Source of the DNA: JAKFWI01 sp035549875
Lineage (GTDB): Bacteria > Pseudomonadota > Alphaproteobacteria > Caulobacterales > Aquidulcibacteraceae
Reading direction: 5' to 3'
NCBI GenBank assembly: GCA_035549875.1
Contig: DASZPV010000203.1
Span: 1 to 15,842, forward strand
DNA length: 15,842 bases
A program made the translations under genes and the position numbers. Positions 7,773 to 13,731 of the stretch are shown here, one piece after another (the first letter of the stretch is position 1; every line of letters starts with the position of its first letter). The notes beneath the pieces were generated by a model. That model was given only the letters and a program-made list of their open reading frames with translations. It was not told the origin of the DNA and searched no databases.

Positions 7773-8660
7773 TCACGAGAGTGGATTTGGCGGCGGCGGC
7801 GCCGGCAGCGGTATGAATTCCTTGTCGTCCGCGTCCGGCAGTTTCATGCGCCCGGCCCGCCAATCGGCCTTGGCCTGCTCGATCCGTTCCCTGGAGGAGG
7901 AGACAAAATTCCACTCGACAAAGCGCTCTCCAAGCGGTTCGCCGCCGAGCAACATGACAATCGAGTGACTGATTGCCTTGAACGTCACCGGCGCGCCGGG
8001 CTTGAACACCAGCATCTTGCCCGCCTCGTAGGTGCGGTTCTCCACCTCTACTTCGCCCTGCGCGATGTAGGCGGCGCGCTCGGGATATTCGGCCGGCAAT
8101 TGGGCGCTGGCGCCAGGCGCCAGCGTCCAATGTGCATAAAACAAAGGCGAATGGGTTTTGACCGGCGCCTTGGCGCCAAAGCCCTCGCCGGCGACCAGCC
8201 TGGCCAATAGCCCGCCGCCTTCATAGGTCGGTAGGCTCGCGGCTGCGTGGTGGGCGAAATCCGGCGCGGTCTCCTCGTGTTCGCGCGGCAAGGCCACCCA
8301 TGCCTGGATGCCGTGCATTGGCCCGCCCTGGGCGCGCAAAGTCTCGAACCGTTCCGAATGCGTTATGCCGCTTCCGGCGGTCATCCAGTTAACCTCGCCG
8401 GGGTGGATTTTCTGGGTCACGCCAAGGCTGTCGCGGTGGGTGATCTCCCCCTCGAACAGGTAGGTTACGGTCGCTAGGCCGATATGAGGGTGGGGCCGCA
8501 CGTCCACCGTCCGTGGAATGCCGGCCGGAAAATCCACCGGCCCAATGTGATCGAAGAATACGAATGGGCCGACCATGCGCCGGCCCGCCTGCGGCAGGAC
8601 GCGCCCGATCTCAAAGCCGCCTAGATCTTTACGCTTCTGGTCCAGAACCAAATCGAGCAT
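7773..8660 (-). CDS. Pirin family protein
   Basis: A 295-residue bicupin of the pirin family. The N-terminal cupin has the metal-binding set H57 and H59 (RPHPHIGL), H101 and E103 (SGITHSER), which matches the Fe ligands of human pirin. The C-terminal cupin (about 165-260) carries the typical AYIAQGEVEV segment. Some bacterial pirins oxidise quercetin and others modulate metabolic enzymes; the role here cannot be told from sequence. The tail is proline-rich (PLPAPPPPN). A strong AGGAGG (8672-8667) six bases before the ATG fixes the start. The following cytochrome b gene begins 32 bases after the stop, so pirin may lead a three-gene transcript. Confidence 0.93.
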   Translation of the reverse strand: MLDLVLDQKRKDLGGFEIGRVLPQAGRRMVGPFVFFDHIGPVDFPAGIPRTVDVRPHPHIGLATVTYLFEGEITHRDSLGVTQKIHPGEVNWMTAGSGITHSERFETLRAQGGPMHGIQAWVALPREHEETAPDFAHHAAASLPTYEGGGLLARLVAGEGFGAKAPVKTHSPLFYAHWTLAPGASAQLPAEYPERAAYIAQGEVEVENRTYEAGKMLVFKPGAPVTFKAISHSIVMLLGGEPLGERFVEWNFVSSSRERIEQAKADWRAGRMKLPDADDKEFIPLPAPPPPNPLS

Positions 8661-8680
8661 TCGCGGCCTCCTGTTCCCGT

Positions 8681-8708
8681 GTCATACTGGACTGCCGGTC
8701 CCGGTCGA
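8681..8708 (-). promoter_or_regulatory. Candidate promoter for pirin
   Basis: On the minus strand TCGACC (8708-8703) and TATGAC (8686-8681) are separated by 16 bases, resembling a housekeeping promoter of alphaproteobacteria (TTGACC-like -35). It lies just upstream of the strong pirin ribosome binding site. This is a match by eye only. Confidence 0.3.
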
Positions 8709-8714
8709 GGGCCC

Positions 8715-8739
8715 TGAACATTTATAGCCCGGCGGCGTT
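8715..8739 (+). promoter_or_regulatory. Candidate EcfG-type (general stress) promoter
   Basis: TGAAC (8715-8719), 16 bases, then CGTT (8736-8739). The alphaproteobacterial general-stress sigma factor EcfG recognises GGAAC-N16/17-CGTT, so there is one mismatch. A start site six or seven bases after CGTT would leave the AAGGAG of the next gene intact. The same stretch holds a CCCGGC/GCCGGG inverted repeat (8728-8748), which is an alternative explanation for the conserved look. Confidence 0.33.
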
Positions 8740-8765
8740 GATGCCGGGTCGCCAAGGAGAAAACC

Positions 8766-9089
8766 ATGCGCCAGGACTTCAAGGAAGAAATCGCCCACGA
8801 GATCGGCGACGCCGTTACCCAATTAATCAAGCGCGTCGGCGCGGACCGGATCGTAGCCAGCACGCTGGCAGATGGACGCGAGGCCGTACGCGACGGCATC
8901 CACCGTGCGACGTCCTATGCCGGCGACCTGGCGGATGAAGCGCGGGCCGAAAGCGTTCGGCTTGCCCGGCGCGCCAGCCGCGAAATGCGCGATCACCCGT
9001 TGGCTACGCTCGCCGTCGGCGCCGCGCTAGGAACGATCTTTGGGATCGTGATTTCGCAATCCTCGCGCTCTCACACGATCCGATCATAG
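8766..9089 (+). CDS. DUF883/YqjD-like membrane-anchored protein
   Basis: A 107-residue protein with a long, charged, amphipathic N-terminal part (about 1-75, rich in Glu, Arg, Asp and Ala, likely helical) and a single C-terminal transmembrane segment at about 78-97 (HPLATLAVGAALGTIFG), ending in a short polar tail. This layout, with RxHP just before the glycine-rich membrane helix, is that of the ElaB/YqjD/DUF883 family; E. coli members are tail-anchored proteins that associate with stationary-phase ribosomes. Function here is inferred from that resemblance only. A strong AAGGAG (8754-8759) six bases before the ATG sets the start. It is a single-gene unit between divergent pirin and convergent tyrS, and the upstream candidate EcfG promoter would fit a stress role. 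Confidence 0.75.
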   Translation: MRQDFKEEIAHEIGDAVTQLIKRVGADRIVASTLADGREAVRDGIHRATSYAGDLADEARAESVRLARRASREMRDHPLATLAVGAALGTIFGIVISQSSRSHTIRS

Positions 9090-9107
9090 CGTTTGAGCAT
9101 AAACAGG

Positions 9108-9128
9108 GGCGCGAATTGTTTCGCGCCC
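9108..9128. terminator. Probable bidirectional terminator hairpin
   Basis: GGGCGCGAA (9108-9116), loop TTG, TTCGCGCCC (9120-9128): a nine-base perfect stem between the convergent DUF883-like gene and tyrS. There is no strong T-tract on either side; the minus strand has CTGTTTA after the stem. Its convergent position supports a terminator role for both genes. Confidence 0.6.
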
Positions 9129-9138
9129 TCTGGCGATG

Positions 9139-10395
9139 CTAGACGATCCGGATCAGCGCGTGTTTGGTCTTGCCGCGCGACAGCTTGATTACGCCTTCCG
9201 CGACATCGCGCTCTGACAATGTCTGCGCTGAAATCGAAACTGTCGCATTGTTCACCGCTATGGCGCCTTGTTCGATAAGGCGCTTGGCCTCGCCATTCGA
9301 GGCCGTCAGGCCTGCGCGCGTCAGCGCCGCGGTGAGGCGCAGGCCATTGGCCAATTCGTCGGCATTGACCTCGATCGAAGGCAACCCGGCCGCTGCCCCC
9401 CCCTGCTCAAACGTCGCACGCGCGGCGTTTTCAGCCTCGACCGCGGCGGCTTTCCCGTGCAGCAGCGCCGTGGCTTCGGTGGCGAGGACCTTCTTGGCGT
9501 CGTTGATTTCCGCGCCTTGCAGCTTTTCCAGCCGCGCGATCTCATCAAGCGGCAAATCCGTAAACAGACGCAGAAAACGAGCAACGTCGGCGTCCTCGGT
9601 GTTGCGCCAGAACTGCCAGTATTCGTAAGGGCTGCGTAGGTCCGGATTGAGCCAGACGGCGCCATCGACGGTCTTGCCCATTTTTGCGCCGGAGGTCGTG
9701 GTCAGCAGCGGGGTCGTCAGGCCAAACAAGTCGGCGTCGCGCATGCGCCGGCCCAGATCGACGCCATTAACGATGTTGCCCCACTGATCCGACCCGCCCA
9801 TTTGCAGCCGGCAGCCATGACGCTTGTAGAGTTCGACGAAATCGAACGCCTGCAGAATCATGTAATTGAATTCGATGAACGTCAGCGGTTGCTCTCGTTC
9901 GAGCCGCAGCTTCACCGAATCCATCGTCAACATGCGGTTGATCGTGAAGTGGGGGCCGACATCGCGCAGGAAATCAATGTAGTTGAGCGGCAGCAGCCAG
10001 TCGGCATTGTCGGCCATGACCGCGCCAGCGGGTCCATCGCCAAAATCGAGGAATTTGGCAAACGCGGCCTTTTGCGACTCGCGATTGGCGGAGATGGTTT
10101 CGGGAGACAGAATCTTTCGCGTCTCGTCCTTGCCGGAAGGATCGCCCACACGCGTCGTGCCCCCGCCCATCAGCACGATCGGGCGCCCGCCGCCTTGCTG
10201 CAGGCGGCGCAGCATCATGATGGTCGCCAGATTGCCGACATGCAGGCTTGGGGCGGTGAGATCGTAGCCTATGTATGCGGTGACGCCGCCGCGGGCGACT
10301 TCGTCTAGCCGTTCCATATCCGTGCATTGATGCACATGGCCGCGCGCGATCATGGCGCGAAGGAACTCGGAGCAGGGGGCGAATCCGGCTGACAT
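9139..10395 (-). CDS. tyrS: Tyrosyl-tRNA synthetase
   Basis: Class I aminoacyl-tRNA synthetase that charges tRNA-Tyr, 418 residues. The HIGH-type signature is H52-V-G-N55 in PSLHVGN, the tyrosine-binding and dimer region includes GGSDQWGN, and the KMSKS-type loop is K238-M-G-K-T. The C-terminal S4 RNA-binding domain is recognisable by NGEAKRLIEQGAIAVN. The start at 10395 gives the N-terminal lead (SEFLRAMIARGHVHQCTD) expected for this type, though no ribosome binding site is visible. A run of eight G on the coding strand (9403-9396) encodes Gly-Gly in the linker before the S4 domain and keeps the frame open. Confidence 0.97.
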   Translation of the reverse strand: MSAGFAPCSEFLRAMIARGHVHQCTDMERLDEVARGGVTAYIGYDLTAPSLHVGNLATIMMLRRLQQGGGRPIVLMGGGTTRVGDPSGKDETRKILSPETISANRESQKAAFAKFLDFGDGPAGAVMADNADWLLPLNYIDFLRDVGPHFTINRMLTMDSVKLRLEREQPLTFIEFNYMILQAFDFVELYKRHGCRLQMGGSDQWGNIVNGVDLGRRMRDADLFGLTTPLLTTTSGAKMGKTVDGAVWLNPDLRSPYEYWQFWRNTEDADVARFLRLFTDLPLDEIARLEKLQGAEINDAKKVLATEATALLHGKAAAVEAENAARATFEQGGAAAGLPSIEVNADELANGLRLTAALTRAGLTASNGEAKRLIEQGAIAVNNATVSISAQTLSERDVAEGVIKLSRGKTKHALIRIV

Positions 10396-10468
10396 GCGCT
10401 GTTACTAGACCATTGCCGTGGCGGCGGGAAAGCTTTCGGCGGCGGGAAACGCATGGTTATAGTCAGCG
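10396..10468. promoter_or_regulatory. Divergent tyrS / DOMON-like gene promoter region
   Basis: The 73 bases hold a 12-base direct repeat GGCGGCGGGAAA at 10420-10431 and 10438-10449, whose copies start 18 bases apart and flank the 10-base palindrome GAAAGCTTTC (10428-10437). A TATAGT at 10458-10463 is a good -10 for the plus strand, only five bases before the ATG at 10469, which has no ribosome binding site. That spacing suggests a leaderless transcript. The -35 is poor. No clear promoter for tyrS was found. Confidence 0.4.
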
Positions 10469-10984
10469 ATGCTCGTGGCCTTGAAGATTCATCCCGATTC
10501 CCGCTGCGACGCCGTGAGCGCGATCGCGGTCGAAATCGCCCGTTTGGCGAGCGGGCGGCTGAGGTTGCGCTATGAGGTCACGGGGCATGCCCACGCGCTC
10601 AACCTGCCTGCCGAGACAAATCCAGGGCGCGCCGACGGTCTCTGGAAGCAAACCTGCTTTGAGGCCTTCGCTGCGCGCGACAGCGGCGGATATGACGAAT
10701 TCAACTTTTCGCCCTCGCTGCGCTGGGCAGGCTATAGGTTCGAATCACTCCGGACCGGAATGCGCAATATCGAAATGACGCCGCCGGAAATCATAACGCG
10801 CCGCAGCGCGAGCGCGTTCACGCTTGAAGCGAGCCTGGACTTTCCGGAAGGCGACCGGCTCGGACTCTCAGCGGTGATCGAAGAGGCCAGCGGCGAGAAG
10901 TCATACTGGGCGCTGGCGCACCCGGCCGAGAAACCGGATTTCCATCATCCGGGCAGCTTTACGATTGATCTGGGGACCATATGA
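10469..10984 (+). CDS. DOMON-like domain-containing protein
   Basis: A 171-residue protein resembling the bacterial DOMON-like family: the blocks GLWKQTCFEAF (about 57-67) and YDEFNFSPSLRWAGYRF (about 75-91) are the recognisable features, and the rest alternates as expected for a beta sandwich. DOMON folds elsewhere bind haem or sugars, but no ligand can be assigned here. There is no signal peptide or membrane segment, so it should be cytoplasmic. Its TGA overlaps the ATG of the following DUF1343 gene (ATGA at 10981-10984), so the two are translationally coupled and probably act together. No Shine-Dalgarno precedes the start; a -10-like TATAGT five bases upstream suggests leaderless translation. 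Confidence 0.75.
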   Translation: MLVALKIHPDSRCDAVSAIAVEIARLASGRLRLRYEVTGHAHALNLPAETNPGRADGLWKQTCFEAFAARDSGGYDEFNFSPSLRWAGYRFESLRTGMRNIEMTPPEIITRRSASAFTLEASLDFPEGDRLGLSAVIEEASGEKSYWALAHPAEKPDFHHPGSFTIDLGTI

Positions 10985-12183
10985 AATTCGGCATTGATCG
11001 ATTGCTGGCCGATCCGGCCTTGCGCGCGCCGCTTGCGGGCAAGCGGGTCGCGCTGCTGGCGCACCCTGCGTCGGTCACTGAGAATCTGACGCATTCGCTT
11101 GATGCGCTCGCGGCGTGCAGAGACGTGAAGCTTACCGCCGCGTTCGGCCCGCAGCACGGTATGCGCGGCGACAAGCAGGACAACATGATGGAGTCGCCGG
11201 ATTTCAACGATCCGGTTCACGGCATTCCTGTGTTTTCGCTCTACGGCGAAGTGCGCCGGCCGACAGGGCAAGCGATGGGCACGTTCGATGTCGTGCTGAT
11301 CGACATGCAGGACCTCGGCTGCCGCATCTACACGTTTATCACCACCTTGCTCTACATGATCGAGGCGGCGTCGAAAGCCGGCAAGGCTGTGTGGGTGCTC
11401 GATCGGCCCAATCCGGCGGGACGTCCGGTCGAAGGGCTCACGCTGCGGCCCGGCTGGGAAAGCTTCGTCGGCGCCGGGCCGATGCCGATGCGCCACGGGC
11501 TCACGCTTGGCGAATTGGGCGCCTGGTTTGTCAAACATTTTAAAATCGACGTCGAGTATCGCGTCATTACAATGGAAGGATATGCGCCGGACGCTGCGCC
11601 CGGCTTTGGCTGGCCGCTCGGCGAACGCGTATGGATCAATCCAAGCCCGAATGCGCCAAATCTGTTCATGGCGCGCGCTTATGCCGGCACGGTGATGCTG
11701 GAAGGCGCGACTTTGTCGGAGGGGCGCGGCACGACGAGGCCGCTGGAAGTATTCGGTGCGCCGGATATCGATGCCCGCGCGGTGATCGCGGAAATGCAGG
11801 CGACGGCGCCGCATTGGCTGCAAGGGTGTCGCCTGCGCGAGTGCTGGTTTGAGCCGACATTTCACAAGCATGTCGGCAAACTCTGCAACGGCGTGCAAAT
11901 TCACACCGAAGGGCCGCTTTATGATCACGCGGCGTTCAAGCCATGGCGCGTGCAGGCGCTGGCGTTCAAGACGATTCGCAGGCTTTATCCGGAATACCCG
12001 CTATGGCGGGATTTTCCCTACGAATACGAAATCGGAAAACGCGCCATTGACGTAATCAATGGCGGCCCTGATTTGCGCGCATGGGTCGATGATTCAGCCG
12101 CCCAACCGGGCGATCTCGACGCGCTTACTGTTCCTGACGAGCAGAAATGGGCCGAGGAACGCCGTCCGCTTCTGCTTTATTAG
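10981..12183 (+). CDS. DUF1343 / NamZ-family protein (exo-beta-N-acetylmuramidase family)
   Basis: A 400-residue member of DUF1343, the family (GH171) that includes the Bacillus subtilis exo-muramidase NamZ. Recognisable blocks in order are FGPQHGMRG (55-63), LYGEVRRPTG, DMQDLGCRIYTF, VLDRPNPAGRPVEG, PMRHGLTLGELG, NPSPNAPN, LEGATLSEGRGTTRP and the C-terminal GVQIH. Two differences from secreted NamZ stand out: no signal peptide is present, so the protein should be cytoplasmic, and the family's usual PEHG reads PQHG, with Gln at residue 58 (codon CAG at 11152). If that Glu is catalytic, as I believe is proposed for NamZ, activity could be altered. It is coupled by a four-base overlap to the DOMON-like gene. 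A role in cell-wall sugar metabolism is inference from the family. Confidence 0.88.
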   Translation: MKFGIDRLLADPALRAPLAGKRVALLAHPASVTENLTHSLDALAACRDVKLTAAFGPQHGMRGDKQDNMMESPDFNDPVHGIPVFSLYGEVRRPTGQAMGTFDVVLIDMQDLGCRIYTFITTLLYMIEAASKAGKAVWVLDRPNPAGRPVEGLTLRPGWESFVGAGPMPMRHGLTLGELGAWFVKHFKIDVEYRVITMEGYAPDAAPGFGWPLGERVWINPSPNAPNLFMARAYAGTVMLEGATLSEGRGTTRPLEVFGAPDIDARAVIAEMQATAPHWLQGCRLRECWFEPTFHKHVGKLCNGVQIHTEGPLYDHAAFKPWRVQALAFKTIRRLYPEYPLWRDFPYEYEIGKRAIDVINGGPDLRAWVDDSAAQPGDLDALTVPDEQKWAEERRPLLLY

Positions 12184-12605
12184 CAGCGTCGCAATCGGGG
12201 CGGCGGATGAGCCAGGCGATGAGCACGACAATCACGCCAGTGATTGCGCCATAAGAGATCCAAAGTACCGCCGCTTCAATGACGTTGGGATACGCAAGAA
12301 TATGTACTTCCCGCTACCGCTCCAACAAGAGCAGCGGGTACCAAATACGCTATCAATCCATTCCAACCTCGCAGCGTTGCAAAGGCTCGCCAAGCTGCGC
12401 CAAGCGTAAATAAGAGCGGCAAGACATACAGGACGAGTACGACGACCCAGAGCAAAGCGCCTCCGCGCACCAAGTCCCAAAACTCGCCAGACGAGCCCGT
12501 GTGTGTCAGGATCAAAAAAAGCGCAGCCGTTGACAGGCCAGTACCTAAAACTGCCCCTATTGAAGCAGCGGCGGCGAAGTTTTCCCTAAGCCTCATAATC
12601 CGCAT
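12125..12605 (-). pseudogene. Small polytopic membrane protein gene with a one-base frameshift
   Basis: From an ATG at 12605 the first frame encodes hydrophobic segments at about residues 12-33, 48-71 and 83-99, then ends abruptly at 12276 after a non-hydrophobic tail (STYSCVSQRH). In the next frame, beginning right there, comes HILAYPNVIEAAVLWISYG and a fourth hydrophobic helix (GVIVVLIAWLIRR) followed by a polar tail to a TAA at 12125. Joined, they give a coherent four-helix protein of about 160 residues. The frame change must lie between 12316 (stop in the second frame) and 12278 (stop in the first); removing one G of the GGG at 12312-12310 would restore the reading. The 3' end overlaps the convergent DUF1343 gene by 59 bases. 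Local composition looks more AT-rich than the neighbours. I do not recognise the family; an intact 109-residue protein is the alternative. Confidence 0.5.
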
Positions 12606-12671
12606 CGCTTCGGGCGAAAGCCACTCTCTCCGTCATTTCCGGACGCGCGTAGCGCGATCTGGAATCCAGCG

Positions 12672-12691
12672 GCGGCCGTAAGGCCGCTTTT
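12672..12691 (+). terminator. Terminator-like hairpin inside the palindromic repeat
   Basis: GCGGCC, loop GTAA, GGCCGC, then TTTT (12688-12691). It could stop plus-strand transcripts leaving the DUF1343 gene. Because it belongs to the repeat, the T-run may be incidental. Confidence 0.3.
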
Positions 12692-12728
12692 CGACGTTGC
12701 GCAGGAAGCGCCTGCGGCGCTGGCTGGA

Positions 12729-12758
12729 TTCCGGGGTCTCGCTTCGCGAGCCCCGGAA
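12729..12758 (-). terminator. Hairpin following thrB
   Basis: A 13-pair stem (TTCCGGGG plus CTCGC) with one bulged base and a TTC loop begins 15 bases after the thrB stop. It is the right arm of the palindromic repeat and could end or stabilise the ispH-thrB transcript. No T-tract follows on the minus strand. Confidence 0.4.
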
Positions 12759-12773
12759 TGACGGAAGTTGAGG

Positions 12774-13730
12774 TTATGCGCCATAGTCGGCGGCGCTTTT
12801 TGCACGCCGATGAAATTCGAGTTTGTCCGCGTATTCCAGCGGGTCTTTCGGTCGTACCAGCGCGCCGGCGGGGGTTTCGGTCCAGTCGTGCAGGCGTGTG
12901 GCGAAGAAGCGCAAAGCTGCGCCGCGTGCGAGCGTCGGCAGAGCGGCGCGTTCCTCGGCGCTAAACGCCCGCACTTTTTCATAGCCGGCAATCATCGCCT
13001 TGCCTTTGGTGAGGTTGAAGGCGCCGCGCGGTTCAAAGCACCAGGAATTCAGGCACACTGCCAGATCGTAGGCCAGGAAATCGGTGCAGGCGAAATAGAA
13101 ATCGATCGCGCCGCCGATGCGGTCGCCCATGAACAGCATGTTGTCGGGGAACAAGTCAGCGTGGATTACGCCGCGCGGCAAATCTTTCGGCCACGAAGCG
13201 ACGGCTTGCAGGTCAGTGCTGATGGCGTCGCGCAGGCCGGGACGCAATTCCTCGGCCAGTGCAAGGCGCGGCGCAATCAACGGCGCCCATGCGTCGTGGC
13301 CGAGCGCATTGCCGCGTTCGCCTTTGAAATCGGCCAGCGCCGCGTGCATGCGCGCGAGGGCCTCCCCTGCCGCGCGGCATTGCGCGACGGTCGGTTTTTT
13401 CGGCGAAAGGCCGTTGAGGAACGTCACGATCGCGCAGGCCTTGCCGCGTACTTCCGCAAGCGCCTCGCCCGCGCGCGTGTGCATCGGGCGCGGGGCGGGA
13501 AAGCCGTGATCGGCGAGGTGCTCCATCATGCCCATGAAGAACGGCAGATCGGCCCGCGCGACGCGCTTTTCGTAGACCGTCAAGATGAAGCGGCCGGTTT
13601 CGGTTTCGAGCAGGAAGTTGGAATTCTCCACGCCCTCGGCGATGCCCTTGAACGAAAGCGGGCGGCCGAGATCGTAGAGCGCCAGCAGGGCGCTCAATTC
13701 CTCGTCCATCAGGTCAGTGTAAACCGCCAA
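12774..13730 (-). CDS. thrB: Homoserine kinase (aminoglycoside phosphotransferase fold)
   Basis: Converts homoserine and ATP to O-phosphohomoserine in threonine synthesis. The 318-residue protein is of the APH-fold type used by alphaproteobacteria, not the GHMP type of E. coli. It shows the N-terminal MAVYTDL motif, the nucleotide-loop block GVENSNFLLET, and the catalytic loop H190-A-D192-LFPDN197 followed by the metal-binding Asp in GGAIDFYFA. The start is a TTG at 13730, one base after the ispH stop; this choice gives the conserved MAVYT N-terminus, whereas the first ATG (13709) would remove it. No strong ribosome binding site is present, consistent with coupling to ispH. The stop codon lies eight bases from a compound palindromic repeat. 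Confidence 0.94.
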   Translation of the reverse strand: MAVYTDLMDEELSALLALYDLGRPLSFKGIAEGVENSNFLLETETGRFILTVYEKRVARADLPFFMGMMEHLADHGFPAPRPMHTRAGEALAEVRGKACAIVTFLNGLSPKKPTVAQCRAAGEALARMHAALADFKGERGNALGHDAWAPLIAPRLALAEELRPGLRDAISTDLQAVASWPKDLPRGVIHADLFPDNMLFMGDRIGGAIDFYFACTDFLAYDLAVCLNSWCFEPRGAFNLTKGKAMIAGYEKVRAFSAEERAALPTLARGAALRFFATRLHDWTETPAGALVRPKDPLEYADKLEFHRRAKSAADYGA

Positions 13731-13731
13731 G

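Larger units (their letters stand above)
12629..12765. repeat. Compound palindromic repeat of 137 bp
   Basis: Outer inverted repeats TCCGTCATTTCCGG (12629-12642) and CCGGAATGACGGA (12753-12765) differ by one T. Each end is itself a hairpin: 12637-12664 (stem with CGCGC/GCGCG, loop GTA) and 12729-12758 (CTCGC/GCGAG, loop TTC), each with one unpaired base at the matching position. Inner arms GGAATCCAGC (12661-12670) and GCTGGATTCC (12723-12732) are also inverted. Two more hairpins lie in the middle: 12672-12687 and 12700-12716. It carries no open frame. Such nested repeats resemble the interspersed palindromic elements found in many copies in alphaproteobacterial genomes; copy number cannot be tested here. 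Confidence 0.8.

Noticed and set aside
10737..10748. GGTTCGAATC, resembling a tRNA T-loop
   Set aside because: It lies inside the DOMON-like coding frame and no acceptor, D or anticodon stem can be built around it.
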